37,506 nt of DNA, from contig JASIAM010000207.1 in assembly GCA_030041985.1 (NCBI GenBank), positions 1 through 37,506 on the forward strand. Reading direction: 5' to 3'. The stretch comes from Bryobacteraceae bacterium (lineage in GTDB: Bacteria; Acidobacteriota; Terriglobia; Bryobacterales; Bryobacteraceae). How positions within the stretch are numbered: the first letter of the stretch is position 1; every line of letters begins with the position of its first letter. Below, piece after piece: positions 33,369 to 37,506 of the stretch. A model generated the notes under the pieces. That model made no database searches. It saw nothing but the letters and a program-made list of their open reading frames with translations, and had not been told where the DNA came from. The translations under genes were made by a program, and so were the position numbers.

Positions 33369-33811
33369 TCCCGGCCCAACACCACGGCCAGCGTCGCCAC
33401 CACAAACACCACCTGGATCGCCGCGCGTGGCAAAAGAGCTGGCACCGGCCTCCCCGCGATGGCCAGTTTCTCTCGGGCGGCGCGAACATTAGCCGGAAAT
33501 AGGCAAAACAGCAAAAGACACAAGCCCAAACCAGCGAGCCTCGCGGTGTACGGAAGCAGCAGGCCCAAGGCGCCCAAAATTTCGAGAACGCCTGTTAGTG
33601 TTACCAGCAGATCCGGCCTGGGAAACACCGGAGGGACCATGCGGACGAGATCCAGGCGCCGCTTGCCCCAATGCGCCGAAGCGGTGAGCAGGAACATGCC
33701 GCAGAGCGCCAGCCGCAGTGCGGTCCACCAGCCCCATGCGAACGGCACGCCGAGGCGTCCAGCCAAATCGAGTGCGACCAACAACACCACAAGAACGACG
33801 AGCGGAATCAT
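33365..33811 (-). CDS. DoxX-like integral membrane protein
   Basis: A 148-residue protein with four membrane helices: about 2-18, 27-44, 70-86 and 128-144, with a further hydrophobic run near 89-108. The pattern WTALRLALCGMFLLTASAHWGKRR and VTLTGVLEILGALGLLLPY is that of DoxX-type membrane proteins, which often act with redox or oxidative-stress enzymes. Function here is not known. It shares a 4-base stop overlap with the thioredoxin gene, which is convergent, so co-regulation is not implied. Confidence 0.8.
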   Translation of the reverse strand: MIPLVVLVVLLVALDLAGRLGVPFAWGWWTALRLALCGMFLLTASAHWGKRRLDLVRMVPPVFPRPDLLVTLTGVLEILGALGLLLPYTARLAGLGLCLLLFCLFPANVRAAREKLAIAGRPVPALLPRAAIQVVFVVATLAVVLGRD

Positions 33812-33826
33812 TCAGCAATTATGCAA

Positions 33827-34795
33827 TTATTCCGTAATCTCCCCTCGCGGCTTATGCTGCGTAACTTCCTCGTACGCTGCCTTGATCTGTTGTTTCAAAA
33901 GTGCGTCGGAAACCCACGGAGTAACCGCCATCGGCAATTGGATGGACGCCTGCAACTCCTCCAGTTTCTTGCCTTGGCCGGCGCCATCCTTGACACTCTT
34001 GAATAGCTCGGTCACGAACAGCTCCTGCCCCAGCAGGAGATCCCGTCCGCCGGGCAGGCCGTGGCCCGGCAGCACATATTTCACCTTCAATTTTTCCGCG
34101 GCCCGCAACACCGCCGGCCAGTTCTCGATATAGGCATCGTCCACATTATTGTAAGGGCCGTTGACCACCGCGTCGCCCGTGCACAGCACCTGCTCCTTGG
34201 GAAGATAGACGAACCCGTCGCCGCGCGTGTGCGCCCATCCGAAGTGGCGGAACTCGACCTTCCGCGATCCATCATTCAGCACGAAGAGGTCTTCGTTGAT
34301 GTCCTGCTTTGGTGGCTCCGGCCCGTCGAGGTGTAGGTCCGCCACATCCGGGCGCTCTTTGGCGGCTGCCTGCCAGCGGCCCGGTTCGAACCGTTTCAAC
34401 TCCTGGCTCACTCCTTTGAAAGCCAGCGTAGTCGCGCCCGCCTGCGTCCACAGCACATTGCCGTACAGGTGATCCCCGTGATGGTGCGTATCGAAGACAT
34501 ACTTGACGGGCTTCATAGTGAGCCGCTTAACGTCCGCCATGGCAGCGCGCGCGCCGCTGGGGTAGTTGGCATCCACCACGATCATGTAGTCTTTCATTTC
34601 GATGATCACATTGTTCGAGTGCCCCTGCTCCAGGTCGCCTTCCCGGAACCAGACACCGGGAGCAATGATGCGCACCGTTTCCGCGTTGGCTTCGGAGCGG
34701 GAAACAAGGAACGCCAGACTGCCCAGAGTGGCAAAAATCACCACCAGCAGAAACCGCAGCCACACGACACCTCGCAACATCGGGTCTCGCAACAT
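33827..34795 (-). CDS. Exported metallo-beta-lactamase-fold hydrolase
   Basis: A 322-residue protein with a membrane anchor or signal peptide (about 11-38, LLVVIFATLGSLAFLV ending SEANA). The zinc ligands are visible: H104, H106, D108, H109 in THHHGDH, then H189 in GWAHTRGD, D208 in CTGDAV and H245 in LPGHG. This set binds two zinc ions and catalyses hydrolysis; related secreted proteins are lactonases, glyoxalase II-like enzymes or lactamases. The substrate is unknown, and the LPGHG block is not specific for antibiotics. ATG 34795 is chosen because AGGAGG lies 5 bases before it. Confidence 0.9.
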   Translation of the reverse strand: MLRDPMLRGVVWLRFLLVVIFATLGSLAFLVSRSEANAETVRIIAPGVWFREGDLEQGHSNNVIIEMKDYMIVVDANYPSGARAAMADVKRLTMKPVKYVFDTHHHGDHLYGNVLWTQAGATTLAFKGVSQELKRFEPGRWQAAAKERPDVADLHLDGPEPPKQDINEDLFVLNDGSRKVEFRHFGWAHTRGDGFVYLPKEQVLCTGDAVVNGPYNNVDDAYIENWPAVLRAAEKLKVKYVLPGHGLPGGRDLLLGQELFVTELFKSVKDGAGQGKKLEELQASIQLPMAVTPWVSDALLKQQIKAAYEEVTQHKPRGEITE

Positions 34796-35078
34796 AGGGC
34801 CTCCTTGGCGCCTCTTAGTTATCAGTTTTCAGATCAGTTTTCAGTTTTAACAATCAGCCTTGGATGGGGGCCTCAAAAGCCTTTTGCTGATAACTGATAA
34901 CTGACAACTGATAACTTTAGTCCACTGTAACGCAACTGAAAAACCGACGGGGCGAATTCTCGCCCGCAGCCTAACGGAACAACCGCGTCACAGAATTGAT
35001 TCTCGTTGACTAACCGTTCCCCTTCCGTGTACAACTAAACCTGCGATTTCGGCGTGGTTCCGGCTACTAGGAGTTCTT
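34796..35078. repeat. Intergenic inverted-repeat element (TTATCAGTTTTCAG type)
   Basis: Left arm units at 34817-34844 (AGTTATCAGTTTTCAG, ATCAGTTTTCAG) face right arm units at 34887-34920 (CTGATAACTGATAACTGAC, AACTGATAAC). The arms are inverse complements along most of their length and could form a long hairpin. The element is related by sequence to the AGCTTTCAGC repeats at 6905-6980 and 16742-16827. The rest of the gap is the promoter region of the flavin oxidase gene. Confidence 0.7.
35006..35035 (+). promoter_or_regulatory. Possible sigma-70-like promoter of the flavin oxidase gene
   Basis: TTGACT at 35006-35011 and TACAAC at 35030-35035 with an 18-base spacer form a plausible -35/-10 pair, 43 bases before the start codon at 35079. 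An AGGAG at 35070-35074 is the ribosome-binding site. The pair is only weakly conserved. Confidence 0.3.
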
Positions 35079-36824
35079 ATGGATCTAGACGTTGCGGTAG
35101 TAGGGGGTGGTGTCTCGGGCGCTTATGCTGCGTGGCGGCTGCAGACGGAGATAGGACGCAAGGAGCGGATCGCGCTGTTCGAGTACAGCAATCGCATCGG
35201 GGGACGGCTGTTTACGATCACCATGCGCGGGCTGCCGAACGTGAAGGCCGAGGTCGGCGGGATGCGTTATATCAAAGATGCGCATCCCGTCGTCACGAGC
35301 ATCGTCGATCATCTGAAGCTGGTGACAGCGCCCTTTCCAATGGGGTCGCCCGACCCCAAAATCGGAGCGAATTGCAACCTGTTTTACCTGCGCGGCAAGC
35401 ATCTGCGATTGTGGGAACTGGCCGACCCGGCGAAGGTTCCGTACAACCTCGGATGGCCGGAGCGCGGCCTGGGGCCGACTCAGTTGCAGATCCAGGTGAT
35501 GAATAACATCTATCCGAACTTCGGGAACTTGAGCCTCTGCGACCAGATGAAGATCCAGGTGTTCGGTCAGCCTCTTTATAAGTTCGGGTTTTGGAATCTG
35601 CTGTATCGCGTCCTCAGCAACGAAGGCTACCAGTTTATGAAGGACGCTGGCGGGTACGAGGCAAACGTAGCGAATGCCTGCGCGGTGAGCCAACTGCCCG
35701 CCACAGAATACGGCGACAATACGCAGTTCCTCACCCTGCGCGACGGCTACGACACGCTGCCGATCACGCTTGCCCAGAAATTCCAGCAGATGCCAGGTGT
35801 TCTGCCTTCCGAGCAGCGCGTGATGATGAACCACCGTCTGGCGCGGCTCGACATTTCCGAGGGCGAATATCCATATATCTTGCACTTCGAACCAACCGTG
35901 ACGGAGCGGCACAAAACACGGCTGCGCCTGGCCGGTGCGGCTCAGTCCCCGGAGCGGATTACCGTGCGCGCGAAAAAAGTGATTCTGGCGATGCCGCGGC
36001 GCTCGCTGGAGCTGATCGAGAGCGAATTCTTCAACGATCCCTGGCTTAAGGAGAACATTCCCTCGGTGCTGATCCAGAGTGCGTTCAAGCTGTTCCTAGC
36101 CTACGAGCGGCCATGGTGGCGCGCATTGGGGCTGGTGGCGGGACGGTCGGTTACCGATCTGCCCATCCGCCAGATTTATTACTTTGGCACCGAGGCGGAT
36201 CAGCCGGGTGGCAAGCCGTGGTTCAACTCCCTGCTCATGGCATCCTACAACGATATCGGAACGGTCCCGTTCTGGAAGGGCCTCGAACAAGGCAAGCCCT
36301 ACGAAGGCTATCCGGCTTCGTGCGGGGCCGACTCCGAATCGATCGCGGTGGGGGATCTGCCGGCCACTGACCAGATGGTTCGGATCGCGCATCAGCAGGT
36401 GGAGGAGGTCCACGGGATCCCGGAGATTCCTCCTCCGTATGCGGCCGTTTATCACTCCTGGAATGAAGATCCGTACGGCGGCGGTTGGCATGAATGGAAA
36501 GCGGGCTTCCGGCTGGACGAAATCATGTGCCGTATGCGGAAGCCGGTAGCGAATCAGGATATTTATGTGGTCGGCGAGGCATACTCGTACGGGCAAGGCT
36601 GGGTCGAAGGCGCGCTGGACACCGCGGAATCAACGCTCGAGGATTTCTTCGGGTTGAAGCAGCCGTCGTGGCTGCACCTGGGAAGCAACACGCTAATGCC
36701 CAATCCGTGTCCAGGCTGCGGACCGATTCCGGATTCACCTGCGATTTGCGTGCCGGTGAACGCGGAGACCAAGGACCTCGGCTCGATCACTCCAAATTGC
36801 CGCGATGAAGGGCCGGTGCAGTAG
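35079..36824 (+). CDS. FAD-dependent amine/amino-acid oxidase family protein
   Basis: A 581-residue flavoprotein of the amine oxidase (MAO/LAAO) family. The Rossmann FAD motif is GGGVSG at 9-14 with Glu35 as the ribose ligand; RIGGRL at 39-44 is the GG motif; the C-terminal GEAYSYGQGWVEGALDTAE binds the flavin. The substrate-binding region is about 100-330. After about 540 a Cys- and Pro-rich tail (NPCPGCGPIPDSPAIC) is unusual. No signal peptide precedes the nucleotide-binding strand, so the enzyme is cytoplasmic. It is followed after 2 bases by a decarboxylase gene. The substrate is not determined; amino acids or biogenic amines are both possible. Confidence 0.88.
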   Translation: MDLDVAVVGGGVSGAYAAWRLQTEIGRKERIALFEYSNRIGGRLFTITMRGLPNVKAEVGGMRYIKDAHPVVTSIVDHLKLVTAPFPMGSPDPKIGANCNLFYLRGKHLRLWELADPAKVPYNLGWPERGLGPTQLQIQVMNNIYPNFGNLSLCDQMKIQVFGQPLYKFGFWNLLYRVLSNEGYQFMKDAGGYEANVANACAVSQLPATEYGDNTQFLTLRDGYDTLPITLAQKFQQMPGVLPSEQRVMMNHRLARLDISEGEYPYILHFEPTVTERHKTRLRLAGAAQSPERITVRAKKVILAMPRRSLELIESEFFNDPWLKENIPSVLIQSAFKLFLAYERPWWRALGLVAGRSVTDLPIRQIYYFGTEADQPGGKPWFNSLLMASYNDIGTVPFWKGLEQGKPYEGYPASCGADSESIAVGDLPATDQMVRIAHQQVEEVHGIPEIPPPYAAVYHSWNEDPYGGGWHEWKAGFRLDEIMCRMRKPVANQDIYVVGEAYSYGQGWVEGALDTAESTLEDFFGLKQPSWLHLGSNTLMPNPCPGCGPIPDSPAICVPVNAETKDLGSITPNCRDEGPVQ

Positions 36825-36826
36825 CC

Positions 36827-37506
36827 ATGTCTGCCGGCACTGCTACCTGTACCGTGGCCGAATACCTGGCCCTGCGGCTTCGCGAGATCGGCGCAAAGCA
36901 CATCTTCACAGTGCCGGGCGATTATTGCGCGCCGTTCCTGGATGTGATTGACAACCTGCCGGGCATCGAGCGTGTGCCCAACATCAACGAACTCGGCTGC
37001 GGCTACGCGGCGGATGGATACGCGCGTTTTTGTGGCGCGGGCGCGGCCTGCGTACAGTACGGTGTGGGGTCGTTTTCGCTGCTGAACGCAGTGGCAGGGT
37101 CGTATGTGGAGTTTGTGCCGGTGGCGATCGTTTCGTCGAGCCCGAACGCGGCTGACCGCCTGCTCGAAGAAAAACAGAACATCCTGTTCCACCATTCGAC
37201 CGGCGATCTGCTCGCGGATCAACTCGTATTTCAGAACGTCACCGTAGCATCGGTGGTGATTACCAGCGCCTGCGGGGCGCCCGAAACGATCGATCACGCC
37301 CTTACGGAGATGCTGACGGCACGCAGGCCGGTATATATCGAGGTGATCAATAGCGCGTGGAAGCTCGCGTGTCCGCAACCGACGGGTGAACTAAAAGCGC
37401 GGGCGTGCGCCAGCGATCCTGCCTCTCTCGCCCAGGCGGTAGCAGCGGCGCGGGACGCGATCGCGAAGGCGCAACGGCCCGTGTTCTTCTTCGGTATCGA
37501 GCTGCA
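36827..37506 (+). CDS. TPP-dependent 2-oxo acid decarboxylase (pyruvate/indolepyruvate type), partial
   Basis: The first 226 codons are in the window and the gene runs off the right edge. The N-terminal Pyr domain of the PDC family is clear: FTVPGDYCAPFLDVIDNL, the TPP-activating Glu55 in NELGCGYAADGYARF, VGSFSLLNAVAGSYVEFVPV and the His122-His123 pair in FHHSTGD, which matches the catalytic HH motif of pyruvate decarboxylase. In the family such enzymes remove CO2 from pyruvate, indolepyruvate or phenylpyruvate to give an aldehyde. Start ATG 36827 lies 2 bases after the oxidase stop, so the pair is one operon. Which acid is used cannot be told. Confidence 0.9.
   Translation, partial: MSAGTATCTVAEYLALRLREIGAKHIFTVPGDYCAPFLDVIDNLPGIERVPNINELGCGYAADGYARFCGAGAACVQYGVGSFSLLNAVAGSYVEFVPVAIVSSSPNAADRLLEEKQNILFHHSTGDLLADQLVFQNVTVASVVITSACGAPETIDHALTEMLTARRPVYIEVINSAWKLACPQPTGELKARACASDPASLAQAVAAARDAIAKAQRPVFFFGIEL

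Noticed and set aside
33459-34133. Plus-strand 224-residue frame
   Set aside because: It lies opposite the DoxX-like and metallo-beta-lactamase-fold genes, both of which have clear family motifs.
1-37506. CRISPR array
   Set aside because: No set of regularly spaced direct repeats with unique spacers was seen, and no cas gene is present.

Overview
The window looks like a chromosomal segment of a GC-rich, free-living Gram-negative bacterium, most likely an Acidobacteriota member of the Solibacter/Bryobacter type. This is an inference from gene content: an expanded family of two-repeat secreted proteins paired with a DUF6152 protein, a fused ModBC, a TPR-sulfotransferase, many GTG/TTG starts, and degenerate intergenic repeats. 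No rRNA or other taxonomic marker is present to prove it. Layout: (1) 1-2119 is the end of an integrated element: the 3' tail of a probable ISAzo13-like transposase, an uncharacterised small gene, an excisionase-like HTH protein and a tyrosine integrase that points at the 3' end of a tRNA-Thr(CGT) gene, the probable integration site. (2) 2116-16640 is chromosomal housekeeping: tRNA-Thr, a RecQ-family helicase, a DUF29 protein, a minus-strand STAS / thioredoxin-like / NuoI / CysE series, a secreted-protein pair, anmK-modA-modBC (molybdate uptake), mutS and glutamate dehydrogenase. (3) 16881-20114 holds a small conserved protein, a TPR-sulfotransferase and a histidine kinase lacking any input domain. 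(4) 20481-24775 is the most interesting part: a secreted or periplasmic TPR-CHAT caspase-like protease and an ECF sigma factor in one orientation, and a zinc-type (HX3CX2C) membrane anti-sigma factor plus a six-cysteine small protein in the other, separated by a hairpin-rich divergent intergenic region. (5) 24820-28871 holds accA with a translationally coupled small membrane protein, a MacA-like adaptor and MacB/LolD-type ATPase without a permease, and a type II toxin-antitoxin pair. (6) 28889-33811 holds a YbbP-type permease and YbbA-type ATPase divergent from a TesA-like esterase, then a TrxC-like thioredoxin and a DoxX-like membrane protein. (7) 33827-37506 holds a secreted metallo-beta-lactamase-fold hydrolase, an intergenic inverted repeat, a flavin amine oxidase and the start of a pyruvate/indolepyruvate decarboxylase-type enzyme that runs off the window. 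How the genes may work together: the oxidase and decarboxylase could act in sequence on an amine or amino acid. The CHAT protease, sigma factor and anti-sigma factor may form a proteolysis-gated transcription switch, conceptually like the TPR-CHAT/ECF pairing of type III-E CRISPR loci but with no CRISPR here. This last idea is an inference from gene order, topology and motifs only.
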